This document shows, in pieces, positions 17,561 to 26,094 of a DNA stretch of 64,000 nucleotides. Positions within the stretch are counted from its first letter, which is position 1. Each line of letters opens with the position of its first letter. Made by a program: the position numbers and the translations under genes. Below the pieces are notes generated by a model. The model saw only the letters and a list, made by a program, of their open reading frames with translations. It had not been told where the DNA came from and did no database searches. The stretch is from Pseudodesulfovibrio tunisiensis (lineage in GTDB: Bacteria > Desulfobacterota > Desulfovibrionia > Desulfovibrionales > Desulfovibrionaceae): contig NZ_CP094380.1 in assembly GCF_022809775.1 (NCBI RefSeq), positions 2,765,501 to 2,829,500 of the forward strand, read 5' to 3'.

Positions 17561-17756
17561 TGCAGCTCCTTGGAACGAGGTTTTGATTTCCCGGGAATCT
17601 AGCTCGGATGGCGGGGCGAGTAAAGCCCGGGCAAAAGCCCTTGACAGGTGAACCGGGCGGAGATAGCCGGGATAGTATCCGGTTCCTGTTTTTTGCGGTC
17701 GGTGCGGATGTTTCGCGTCCGGCCGGGATGTCTTTCCGTCCTCGCAAGGAGGTGTC

Positions 17757-19025
17757 ATGCGTTCCCACAACTGCGTGCTGCTTCGGCACTATGATCCCAG
17801 GGTCCACAAGCTGTTGCGCAGCGAAGAACGCCGCCAGCGCGACGGCATCGAGCTGATTCCGTCGGAAAACCATGCCTGGCCCGAGGTGCTGTGCGCTCTG
17901 GGCAGCGTGCTGTCCAACATCTGTTCCGACGGGTATCTGGGCCGGGGCGAATTTCGCGATCGCCGGAATGCCGAGGCGCTGGAGGAACTGGCCCGGGATC
18001 GCGCGTGCCGCCTGTTCGGATGCGGGCATGCTGCGGTGGGGTCCCTGTTCGGTCCGGCTCTGGTGCAGGCCGTGCTTCTGGGGCTGGTCAAGCCCGGGTC
18101 AGGCATACTGGCCATGGCCCCGCACGGCGTGTTGGCCGGGCATGAAAGTCCGGCCTCCCGGCTTGGACGCGTGTTCGAGTTCGTGCACTATGCGCCTGAT
18201 CCTGCGGACGGCTCCATCGATCATGACGAGGTACGGCGACTGGCGCGCAAGCATCGACCCGGCCTGATCCTGTGTCATGATTCCGCGTATCCGCGCGACC
18301 CGGACTATGCGGCCTTCAGGGCCATTGCGGACGAGGTGGAGGCATTGACCCTTGCGGACGTGTCCCATTGCGCCGGACTCATTGCCGGAAAGGTCATGGC
18401 CAATCCGTTCGACCACGGCATCGACGTGATGGTGACTTCGGCGCATGAATCCCTGCGCGGTCCCCGGGGCGGCATCGTGCTCTGCACCTCGGAACTGGCC
18501 CGGACCGTGGACGAGTCGCTGGCCCCGGAAGGCCGGGACGTGCGGCACATGAATGCGGTGGCAGGCATGGCCATTGCCCTGAAAAAGGCGTTGGACGGCG
18601 GTTTCGAGGAATACGCCCGGGACGTGGTCGCCAATGCCCGGGCTCTGGAAGCCGTATTGCGCGAGGCCGGGATTCCCCTGCTTTTCGGCGGCACGGACTG
18701 CCACATGCTGGTGCCGGATGTCCGGACCGGGGTGGGGCTGGACGGCAGGAGTGCGGAGGAGCTGCTGGACAAGGTCTGCATTTCCGTCGGCAGGCAGCCG
18801 CTTGCGGGCGATGCGGACCCGCACGACAGCCCGGGCGGAATCCGGCTGGGCACGTTCGCGGTCACGACCCGGGGCATGGTCCCGGAGCATATGGAGCGCA
18901 TCGCGGACTGGATGCTGGATGTGCTGCGTCATGCCGAGGACCCGGAAAAGCGGTATGCGATCCGGGCCGAGGTCGAGGCTTTCTGTCGTGAGTTTCCGGT
19001 CCCCGGCGTGGAGGAGGAGCCGTAG
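17757..19025 (+). CDS. Serine hydroxymethyltransferase-like protein lacking the PLP lysine
   Basis: A 422-residue fold-type I homologue of GlyA. Family motifs remain: IELIPSEN near 35, SAYPRDPDY, the PLP-ring aspartate and histidine in ADVSHCAGLIAG, and the substrate-carboxylate arginine in GIRLGTFAVTTRG. The Schiff-base lysine motif (normally THKTLRGPRGG) reads SAHESLRGPRGG, with glutamate at residue 231 (codon GAA at 18447). The YYGG tyrosine loop and the SGSQAN phosphate motif are also altered (LGRGEFRDR; GSLFGPALVQ). It therefore should not form the normal aldimine; a regulatory, binding or different catalytic role is likely. RBS AAGGAGG precedes the ATG. Confidence 0.85.
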   Translation: MRSHNCVLLRHYDPRVHKLLRSEERRQRDGIELIPSENHAWPEVLCALGSVLSNICSDGYLGRGEFRDRRNAEALEELARDRACRLFGCGHAAVGSLFGPALVQAVLLGLVKPGSGILAMAPHGVLAGHESPASRLGRVFEFVHYAPDPADGSIDHDEVRRLARKHRPGLILCHDSAYPRDPDYAAFRAIADEVEALTLADVSHCAGLIAGKVMANPFDHGIDVMVTSAHESLRGPRGGIVLCTSELARTVDESLAPEGRDVRHMNAVAGMAIALKKALDGGFEEYARDVVANARALEAVLREAGIPLLFGGTDCHMLVPDVRTGVGLDGRSAEELLDKVCISVGRQPLAGDADPHDSPGGIRLGTFAVTTRGMVPEHMERIADWMLDVLRHAEDPEKRYAIRAEVEAFCREFPVPGVEEEP

Positions 19026-19050
19026 TCCGCAGCGAACGGATTTTCCGTCG

Positions 19051-19084
19051 AAAAAAAACGGCCCTTTCCGATCGGAAAGGGCCG
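19051..19084 (-). terminator. Terminator of mltD (possibly bidirectional)
   Basis: Arms ACGGCCCTTTCCG and CGGAAAGGGCCGT; on the minus strand it is followed by eight T, directly after the mltD stop. The plus-strand side has a shorter TTT. Confidence 0.82.
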
Positions 19085-19110
19085 TTTCTGCATGTCGGTC
19101 GGGAACCGGA

Positions 19111-20712
19111 TCAGCGCACGTAGACCTTGAGGCGCTGCCCGGCATAGATGGTACCCCGGGAATTCAGGGCGTTCCACCGTCTGAGTTCGCTGACGGTGAC
19201 GCCGAACTTGCGTGCGATGCCGATCAGGGTATCGCCGCGCCGGACCTTGTACTTGACCAGATTGCTCTTGACCTTCTGGGCTTCCTTGGCCGCGGTGCGC
19301 GTGGCCTTGCCCGACTGGTTCGGGATGTAGAGCTTCTGGCCGATCTTCAGACGGCTGGAGCGCAGTCCGTTGGAACGCTTGAGCGTGTTCACGGATACGC
19401 CGGACGCCCGGGAGATGGACCACAGGGTGTCGCCCTTGTGCACCACGTAGTTGCCGCGTTTCACGGCCAGAGCGCGACGCTGGGACGATGCCGAGGCGAT
19501 CGAGGTCCGGGAGCCGCGGCCCGGAATCATCACGTGCTGGCCCGGACGCAGGGTGTTGGACCGGGTGTTGTTCACCTTCTTGAGCACGCTGATGGGCACG
19601 CCGTAGCGACGGGCGATGCGCCACCAGGAATCCCCGGAGCGCACGCGGTAGCGAACGTATCCGGCATAGGGCCGGGAGCCCGGGTCCGCCAGATAGGCCA
19701 TCATCCTGTCGGCCTTGTCCACGGGCAGATAGGCCGTGGTCTTCCAGTGCGGCGGGCTGACCTGACGGCGAAAGGCCGGGTTCAGCTCGTGGAATTCGCG
19801 CCAGGACATGTCGCCCGCGCCAGCCAGAGCCAGCAGGTCGGTGCCGCCCGGCACTTCCACGGGCACGATTTCCACTTCCCGGTCCCAGCTCACCGGGTCG
19901 AAGCCCAGTGTGTCGAGATTCTGGAAAATCTTGGAAATCGCAATGAACTTGGGAACGTAGTTCTTGGTTTCCGCCTTGAGGCGAATCCGGCGGGACAGCT
20001 TGCGGTTCTTCTCGGAAAGCTCGAAGAAGTCGTTGCACTTGGCGTGCTTGAGCGCACGGGAAATCTTGCCTTCACCCGCATTGTACGCGGCAAGGGCCAG
20101 ATACCAGTCTCCGAACCTGTCATGCAGGTCCCTGAGATGGCGCGCTGCCGCGTCGGTCGCCTTGTACGGGTCGCGGCGTTCGTCGATCCACCAGTCGCTG
20201 CGCAGGTCGTAGAGCTTGCCCGTGCCGCGCATGAACTGCCACATGCCCCCGGCTCCGGCCCAGGAATACGCCTTGACGTTGTATCCGGACTCGGCAAAGG
20301 GCAGCAGGACCAGATCCTGCGGCAGGCCGTATTTGGTGAAAACCTTGCGCACATAGGGCAGGTAGGGCTCGGACCGTTCCAGCCAGCGGGCGAACGTCTT
20401 GCGGGCCTTGTGCGTATAAAAGGAAAAGTACTTCTGTACTGCCTTGTTTTCGTGGGGTTCCAGGTCGAAGAGCAGGCCGAAGCGCGCATTGAGCACGGCC
20501 TGTTCCGTCGTGGTCAGGTCTTCGACGCTTTCCGCCGGGGGCTCCTCGGCCACTTCCGGTTCAAGGGCTTCGGCGTCCACAGGCACGGATGCCTCGGATT
20601 CCGGGGCCGGATCAACCGGTTGTTTCGGGGTGCACGCGCCCGAAAAGCCAGCCAGGAGCAGGGCCAGAGTCAGGATGCGCAGCCATTTGAGAGATTCCAA
20701 ACGTACCTCCAT
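19111..20712 (-). CDS. mltD: Membrane-bound lytic murein transglycosylase D-like, three LysM repeats
   Basis: A 533-residue lipoprotein (lipobox cysteine C27, SGAC). The soluble-lytic-transglycosylase domain at about 115-260 carries catalytic Glu in ESGYNVKAYSWAGAGGMWQF and the NAGEG motif. Three LysM peptidoglycan-binding repeats follow at about 350-400, 415-460 and 480-530 (VRSGDSWWRIA, VHKGDTLWSIS, VRRGDTLIGIA). It cleaves glycan strands to anhydro-muropeptides in cell-wall turnover. Size and LysM number fit MltD. Single gene, divergent from rlmB. Confidence 0.93.
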   Translation of the reverse strand: MEVRLESLKWLRILTLALLLAGFSGACTPKQPVDPAPESEASVPVDAEALEPEVAEEPPAESVEDLTTTEQAVLNARFGLLFDLEPHENKAVQKYFSFYTHKARKTFARWLERSEPYLPYVRKVFTKYGLPQDLVLLPFAESGYNVKAYSWAGAGGMWQFMRGTGKLYDLRSDWWIDERRDPYKATDAAARHLRDLHDRFGDWYLALAAYNAGEGKISRALKHAKCNDFFELSEKNRKLSRRIRLKAETKNYVPKFIAISKIFQNLDTLGFDPVSWDREVEIVPVEVPGGTDLLALAGAGDMSWREFHELNPAFRRQVSPPHWKTTAYLPVDKADRMMAYLADPGSRPYAGYVRYRVRSGDSWWRIARRYGVPISVLKKVNNTRSNTLRPGQHVMIPGRGSRTSIASASSQRRALAVKRGNYVVHKGDTLWSISRASGVSVNTLKRSNGLRSSRLKIGQKLYIPNQSGKATRTAAKEAQKVKSNLVKYKVRRGDTLIGIARKFGVTVSELRRWNALNSRGTIYAGQRLKVYVR

Positions 20713-20823
20713 TCCCGTTCGCCCTAACAGATTTCCTGGGCAGTGGGAAGTCTAGACAATGTCTTGATCAGGTCTGTGATGAAAAACAGCTATCCCACCT
20801 TTTGCCGGATTGCAATAGCGGCG

Positions 20824-20838
20824 CAACTAGTCTAGTTG
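20824..20838. promoter_or_regulatory. 15-bp palindrome in the mltD-rlmB divergent region
   Basis: CAACTAG-T-CTAGTTG lies 57 bases before the rlmB start in the 182-base divergent gap. It could be an operator. No regulator is known and the evidence is symmetry alone. Confidence 0.25.
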
Positions 20839-20894
20839 TCGGGCCATGCGGGGTGGAATGATCCGTCGCGCAAAGCATACGGACGAAAACAAGC

Positions 20895-21659
20895 ATGCAG
20901 GGCAACGACAGGCAGGCCGGTGACGGCAAGCTGTACATAGTGGGCAACAAGCCGGTTCTGGAACTGCTCGAAGGTGATTCGGGCAGGGTGGATTTCGTGT
21001 ATTTCCGCAAGGGTAGACACGACAGGCACCTTGAGGAAATCATTGCGCTGTGCCGGGAGCGGAAAGTGCCTTTCAAGGCGGTTCCGGTCAAGGATCTGGA
21101 CCGCATGTACCGGGGCAATCATCAGGGCGTTGCCGCCCGATGTGCGGCTCTGGAATACACGCCATTGGAAAAACTGATCGACATGGTGCACAGTGCCCCT
21201 GTCCCGCTGATCGTGGCGCTCGATCAGGTGCAGGACCCGGGCAATGTGGGCGCTTTGGCGCGTACGGTCTTCGCCCTTGGCGGCGCGGGCATCATCGTCT
21301 GCCGTCACCATGGCGCATATCTCGGCACCGGTGCGGTGCGCTCCAGCGCCGGAGCCATCAACCAGCTGCCCGTGGCCAAGGCCGGGAACATGGCGCAGGC
21401 CGTGCAGCAGTGCGCGGACAGCGGCCTGACCATCTACTGCGCCCAGAAGAGCGACATTTCCGGCAATGCCTTCGAGACCGAGTTCAAGGCCCCGGCCGTG
21501 CTCGTGCTCGGCAACGAGGAAAAGGGCATCCGCCCGGGCGTGGCCAAGTACGGGGACTATGACATCGAGATTCCCTTTGCCCGGGATTTCGATTCCCTGA
21601 ACGTGGCGCAGGCCGGAGCCATTCTGGTTTCGGAATTTGCCCGCCAGACCGGGAAATAG
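20895..21659 (+). CDS. rlmB: 23S rRNA 2'-O-methyltransferase RlmB (SpoU family)
   Basis: A 254-residue TrmH/SpoU methyltransferase. An N-terminal substrate-binding domain (about 1-80, ending NHQGVAA) precedes the knotted SPOUT domain with motif 1 (QDPGNVGALARTVFALG), motif 2 (LVLGNEEKGIRPG) and motif 3 (IPFARDFDSLNVAQAGAI). RlmB methylates G2251 of 23S rRNA in the peptidyltransferase loop; SpoU paralogues with other rRNA or tRNA targets cannot be excluded. pldA follows 49 bases later in the same direction. Confidence 0.9.
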   Translation: MQGNDRQAGDGKLYIVGNKPVLELLEGDSGRVDFVYFRKGRHDRHLEEIIALCRERKVPFKAVPVKDLDRMYRGNHQGVAARCAALEYTPLEKLIDMVHSAPVPLIVALDQVQDPGNVGALARTVFALGGAGIIVCRHHGAYLGTGAVRSSAGAINQLPVAKAGNMAQAVQQCADSGLTIYCAQKSDISGNAFETEFKAPAVLVLGNEEKGIRPGVAKYGDYDIEIPFARDFDSLNVAQAGAILVSEFARQTGK

Positions 21660-21708
21660 TCGCGAACCGGATTCTTTCTTTTCACAATCGACCATTCGGA
21701 CGGAACGC

Positions 21709-22972
21709 ATGACCATCCATTTCGGGCCGCGAAGGGCCGTGCTGCTGGCTGTTCTCTTTCTGATTCTCTCCTGTGTCGAGGCTCGGGCCGCGTTTGTGGA
21801 AAGCGTGGCCTCGGTCCGGCCCGGCGTGACTGCCGGACGCATTGCCGACGTGGACCTGTTCGTGACCAACCCCACGGATGGGGCCTTGTCCACGCGCATT
21901 CCCCGGACCCTGAAGGGCGAACTGCGCTTCGGGCAGACCGTGCATTCCGTGAAGCTTGCGCTGGCAGGCGGGATCGTTGCCGGGGAGCGCACCCTTGCTC
22001 CGGGCGGATTCGTCAAGGTGCGGTACGAAATGGCCGTGCCTGCGGGCGTGTCCGGGCAGGCCGTGCTGGACCCCGGCGGTCTGGGCGCACATCCCGTGGT
22101 GCTGGCGGTCGGCGGTTCCGTGTCCGAAGCGGCTGCCCCGGCCGTGGAACCCGGGATGGAAGCAGTGCCCGTTCAGGAATCGTGGAGCGACCCGGAGCCC
22201 GTGGCCGAGGCAAGGCACAATCCCGGCGGAGACGCGCCCCTGAATGCGGTGACCCGAAATTTCTTCACGCACGAACCCATGTACTTCCTGTGTGGGGCCG
22301 GACCCGTCCGAAGCCAAGTTCCAGTTCAGCTTCAAGTACCGGTTCCTCAATCCCGAAGGCTCGTGGGCCACACGGAATCCGTGGCTGGCCCGGCTGTACT
22401 TGGGCTACACCCAGACCTCGTTCTGGGACTGGGAAGGGGATTCCAAGCCGTTCAAGGACAGTGCGTACAAGCCCGAGCTCTTCTATTACGACGAGGCCGT
22501 GGACATGGAACTGCCGTCCTGGCTTCAGCGGCTGGGCATTGCCGCGGGCTTCCAGCACGAATCCAACGGACAGGGCGGGGACAGGTCCCGGAGCCTGAAC
22601 ATCGTGTACGTGAGACCCACGTTCCAGTTCCCGGACATCGGGGACTGGTACTTTCTGGCTTCGCCCAAGATATGGACCTATGTGGGCGACATGAGCGACA
22701 ACCCGGACATGCACCGCTACCGGGGCTACATGGACCTGCGGCTTCAGGCCGGGCAGGAGGACGGGCTCGCACTGTCCACCAACCTGCGCAAGGGCACTGC
22801 CTGGGACAAGGGCTCGATTCAGGTGGACGCCACCTATCCGCTCTGGCGCAAGCTGGACGAGAACCTGAACCTGTACCTGCACGCCCAGTTCTTCACCGGA
22901 TACGGGGAGAGCCTGATCCGCTACGACCAGCGCGACACCCGCTGGCGCATCGGCTTCGCCCTCGTCAGATAG
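21709..22972 (+). pseudogene. pldA: Outer-membrane phospholipase A, frameshifted
   Basis: An outer-membrane phospholipase A (OMPLA) gene read in two frames. The first frame (21709 to about 22290) gives a signal peptide, a 150-residue N-terminal region not typical of E. coli PldA, and the start of the barrel (FFTHEPMYFL). The second (22292-22972) continues GPDPSEAKFQFSFKYRFL and holds the active-site segment HESNGQ (catalytic His and Ser) and a terminal barrel strand ending FALVR. One extra base at about 22291 (CTG-T-GTG) separates them; 1264 bases equal 421 codons plus one. The intact product would be 420 residues. Either a pseudogene or a sequence error. Confidence 0.8.
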
Positions 22973-22999
22973 CGGATCGGGGCGGCAGGGGGCCGGAAA

Positions 23000-23497
23000 C
23001 TATGCCTCGGCCGTGATCTCCCGGATGCGTCGTTCGATGCGGGCGATGATTTCGTCCACCCTGGCGCGCTGGACCGGGGCAACGGTTCCGGCGTGCTTGG
23101 CAATGGTCGCCTCGTCCATGCCTGAGGACATCCGGATCATGAATTCCTCGATTTCGCCGTCGTCCGGGAGCAGACCGCAGCCGCCGACCGCGCCGACCAG
23201 TTCGTTGTTTCGGATCACCGGAACCGTGATGCGCAGCATGCCGCCGTCGCATTCCTCGGCAAAGGCCGTCCTGCCCGAGGTCAGAAGGTGGGTGAACATC
23301 TGGCCCGAGGGCTGACAGATCGCTCCGAATGCCTGCCTGTCGTCGTGAATGGCCCGGCACAGGTCGTTGCCCCAACTGCTGCCGAACAGCCTTCTGCCTT
23401 CGGCGTCCATGATGTCCGCATTGAATCCGTAGGTGTCGCGAAGCTCCTGCTGCAAGGCCTTCCAGTCCTGCTCGGGAGCCAGATCAGTCATTTTCAT
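23000..23497 (-). CDS. Stand-alone PocR-type sensory domain protein
   Basis: A 165-residue protein made almost only of a PocR ligand-binding domain: Cys-rich GAICQPSGQ, EECDGGMLRITVPVI, and VGAVGGCGLLPDDGEIEEF. The C-terminal helix (VQRARVDEIIARIERRI) may dimerise. GGAGGAAG before the ATG at 23497 fixes the start; the frame is open further upstream. PocR domains normally head AraC regulators or kinases and are thought to bind small hydrocarbon or diol derivatives. As a lone domain it may act in trans on a regulator. No partner is adjacent. Confidence 0.82.
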   Translation of the reverse strand: MKMTDLAPEQDWKALQQELRDTYGFNADIMDAEGRRLFGSSWGNDLCRAIHDDRQAFGAICQPSGQMFTHLLTSGRTAFAEECDGGMLRITVPVIRNNELVGAVGGCGLLPDDGEIEEFMIRMSSGMDEATIAKHAGTVAPVQRARVDEIIARIERRIREITAEA

Positions 23498-23648
23498 ATG
23501 TGCTTCCTCCGAAAAAAGGGATGATGGCGAGCCGTTTTCCAATTCATACGACCGACGGAGGAAAAAGCAAGTCTCCCTGTTCCGGGCAGGGCGCCAAAGT
23601 CTTTTCAGGCTGCGGGAAAACGGATAACAGTGTGTGTCGGAGAGCTGC

Positions 23649-24527
23649 ATGGAAAAAAAGAATCTCGAAGCCCGCATCCGCGAATGGACGTTCGGGCCTG
23701 TCTGGAACCTGTTTCTGCTGACCACGGGATCATGGCTGATCGCGTTTTCGGTCAAGGCCGTGGCCCTGCCCAACAACCTGCTGACCGGCGGGATGTCCGG
23801 GCTGGCCCTGCTCATGCATTACGTGTTCACCGACGTGACCACCGGCGAATGGTTCTTTCTGCTCAATCTGCCCGTGTTCGCGCTGGGCTGGCTGTTCGTG
23901 AGCCGCAGGTTCTTCCTGTACAGCCTGTACGGCATGTTCGCGGTTTCCGCATTCATCGAGCTGATCGACGCCGCTCTGGTCTTTCCGGACCTGTGGCTGG
24001 CCGTGATCACGGCTGGCGGCATGCTCGGGGCGGGCGTGGGCATCACCCTGCGCAGCCTCGGGTCCACGGGCGGGGCCGACATTCTGGCCGTGATATTCAA
24101 GGAGCGGTTCAACCTCTCCATGGGCGCATTCGAATTCTGGTTCAACTTTCTGGTCTTTCTCGGCGCGTTCGCATGCATGGACCCGCACATGGTCCTGTAT
24201 TCGCTGGCCATGACCTTCATCATCTCCTTTGCCATCGAATACGTCATGTCCATGTTCAGCGAGCGCAAGATGGTCATCGTGATTTCCGAAAGGCCCAAGG
24301 ACATTCTGGACCGCATTCTCACCACGCTGGACCGGGGCGCGACCATTCTGCAGGGCAAGGGCGGATTCTCCGGCCATGACAAGGAAGTGATCCTGACCAT
24401 GGTCAGCTCCATTCAGCTCAAGCAGCTCGAGGAACTCGTCTACAATGCGGACCCGGATGCGTTCACCATCGTGGGCTCCGGGTTTCACGTGTTCGGCAGG
24501 GGATTCTCCTCAAGGAAGATCTACTGA
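23649..24527 (+). CDS. YitT family membrane protein (DUF161 + DUF2179)
   Basis: A 292-residue inner-membrane protein. Five to six membrane segments fill residues 15-190 (VKAVALPNNLLTGGMSGLALLMHY, GSTGGADILAVIFKERFN), followed by a C-terminal DUF2179 domain (VIVISERPKDILDRILTTLDRGATILQGKGGFSG). GGAG lies 6 bases before the ATG at 23649. Function of the family is unknown. It opens a tight operon: its stop overlaps the start of the SAM hydrolase gene by one base. Confidence 0.9.
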   Translation: MEKKNLEARIREWTFGPVWNLFLLTTGSWLIAFSVKAVALPNNLLTGGMSGLALLMHYVFTDVTTGEWFFLLNLPVFALGWLFVSRRFFLYSLYGMFAVSAFIELIDAALVFPDLWLAVITAGGMLGAGVGITLRSLGSTGGADILAVIFKERFNLSMGAFEFWFNFLVFLGAFACMDPHMVLYSLAMTFIISFAIEYVMSMFSERKMVIVISERPKDILDRILTTLDRGATILQGKGGFSGHDKEVILTMVSSIQLKQLEELVYNADPDAFTIVGSGFHVFGRGFSSRKIY

Positions 24528-25339
24528 TGTTTGCATCCGAAAGAAAACAGGGGCGCGTGATTGCGCTGATCTCGGATTTCGGGCTGGCCGATCCCTATGT
24601 GGGCCAGATGAAGGGCGTGCTGACCCGGCTGGCGTCATCCTGCCAGGTGGTGGACATCTGCCATGAGGTCGAGTCCTTCAACATTGCCCAGGCCGCCTTT
24701 TTTCTGGCGGCTTCCGCGCCATATTTTCCCGGGGACGCCGTCTTTCTGTCCGTGGTCGATCCGGGCGTGGGCACGGATCGCCGCATCGTGGCCCTGACTC
24801 GGGACAGGCAGGTGTTTCTGGCACCGGACAACGGCCTGCTCGGTCTGCTGCTGGAGCGCGAACAGGGGTTTCGCGCATTCGACATGACCCGGGCGCGCCA
24901 TGCCCGCACCGAGGTCTCGGACACCTTTCACGGCAGGGACGTGTTTGCGCCGCTGGCCGCATGGCTCGCCATGGGCGGCAATCCCGCGGAACTGGGCACG
25001 GAGATTCCCACGGATTCCCTTGTGCGGCCGGACTGGATCAGGCCGAACATCGGCCCGGGATTCGCCCATGCCCGCATCCTGCACGTGGATCGGTTCGGCA
25101 ACTGCGTGCTCAATATTCCGCCCGGTCCGCTGGATCATGTGCGCAACCTGCTGTTCGAAACGTCGGAAACCGTTGACCTGCGGCAGGTCCGCACCTATGG
25201 AGAACTAAGACCCGGCGATCCCGGCCTGCTGGCAGGCAGTCAGGGCTTTCTGGAACTATCCGTGAACCTCAGGTCCGCGGCCAAGCGATTCGGCCTGCGG
25301 TCCGGGGACGCGATCACCTTTGTCTGGGAGCAGCAATGA
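24527..25339 (+). CDS. SAM hydroxide adenosyltransferase (SAM hydrolase, DUF62)
   Basis: A 270-residue member of the family that converts S-adenosylmethionine and water to adenosine and methionine; related enzymes use chloride or fluoride. Characteristic are LISDFGLADPYVGQMKG at the N-terminus, VVDPGVGTDRRIVAL, LAPDNGLLGLLL and DTFHGRDVFAPLAAWLA, then a C-terminal beta domain (HVDRFGNCVLNI). It overlaps yitT by one base and cobS by four (ATGA). The family is often found near cobalamin or cobalt genes, as here; the physiological reason is unknown. Confidence 0.92.
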   Translation: MFASERKQGRVIALISDFGLADPYVGQMKGVLTRLASSCQVVDICHEVESFNIAQAAFFLAASAPYFPGDAVFLSVVDPGVGTDRRIVALTRDRQVFLAPDNGLLGLLLEREQGFRAFDMTRARHARTEVSDTFHGRDVFAPLAAWLAMGGNPAELGTEIPTDSLVRPDWIRPNIGPGFAHARILHVDRFGNCVLNIPPGPLDHVRNLLFETSETVDLRQVRTYGELRPGDPGLLAGSQGFLELSVNLRSAAKRFGLRSGDAITFVWEQQ

Positions 25340-26073
25340 ATCCGTTTCGCAGCTATGTGAATGCCTTGAGTTTCATGACTCGTCTGGTTCCAGCCCGTAC
25401 CATTCCGGACGAGGACTTCCGGCGTGGCATGGCCTGCATGCCGTTCGTGGGACTGACTCTGGGATTGGTGCTGGTCGTGCCCATTGCCCTTGGCCTGTTC
25501 CGTTCCCACACCTGGGTGCAGGCATGGCTGCTCATGCTCGGCAACGTCTATCTCACGCGTGGCCTGCACATGGACGGCCTGTCCGACGTGTTCGACGGCG
25601 TGACCGCACACACTTCGCCCGAGCGCTTCTGGTCCGTGGTCAAGGACAGCCGCAGCGGCGCGTTCGGCGTACTTTCCATGGTCATGGCCAGCCTCGGTCT
25701 GGTGGTGCTGTATCATTCTCTTCTGGATGTCGGTGCATACTGGGCCATTGCCTGGGCGTTCGTGGCCGGGCGCACTGCCTGCGTGGGACTGGGATACATG
25801 GCCCGGCACCTGGCCCGGCCCGGTCTGGGCAAGCTGCACATGGACGGCGCAACTCTGTCCGTGGCCCTGATTTCCGGCCTGATCACCCTGGTTCTCGGCG
25901 CGTTCATGGCCGGTCCGCTGGGCGCGCTGGCAGGCATGTTCCTGTCCGCCGTGGCCGTGGTGCCCCTGTATCGGCTGGCCGAGAGAGTCGAAGGCGTGAA
26001 CGGGGATTTCCTCGGTTGCGCCATCGTGCTGGGAGAATGCTGCGCCTGTCTCGGCTGTCTGCTTTTCGTCTGA
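25336..26073 (+). CDS. cobS: Adenosylcobinamide-GDP ribazoletransferase
   Basis: A 245-residue integral membrane enzyme that joins adenosylcobinamide-GDP to alpha-ribazole, the last nucleotide-loop step of cobalamin assembly. The active-site acidic cluster is visible as GLHMDGLSDVFDGV, and DSRSGAFGVLSMV is typical. Six or so hydrophobic helices follow. Start ATG overlaps the previous stop. No other cobalamin gene is in the window, so this gene is detached from a main cob cluster. Confidence 0.93.
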   Translation: MNPFRSYVNALSFMTRLVPARTIPDEDFRRGMACMPFVGLTLGLVLVVPIALGLFRSHTWVQAWLLMLGNVYLTRGLHMDGLSDVFDGVTAHTSPERFWSVVKDSRSGAFGVLSMVMASLGLVVLYHSLLDVGAYWAIAWAFVAGRTACVGLGYMARHLARPGLGKLHMDGATLSVALISGLITLVLGAFMAGPLGALAGMFLSAVAVVPLYRLAERVEGVNGDFLGCAIVLGECCACLGCLLFV

Positions 26074-26094
26074 TCCTTCGGAGGTCTCTTCCCC

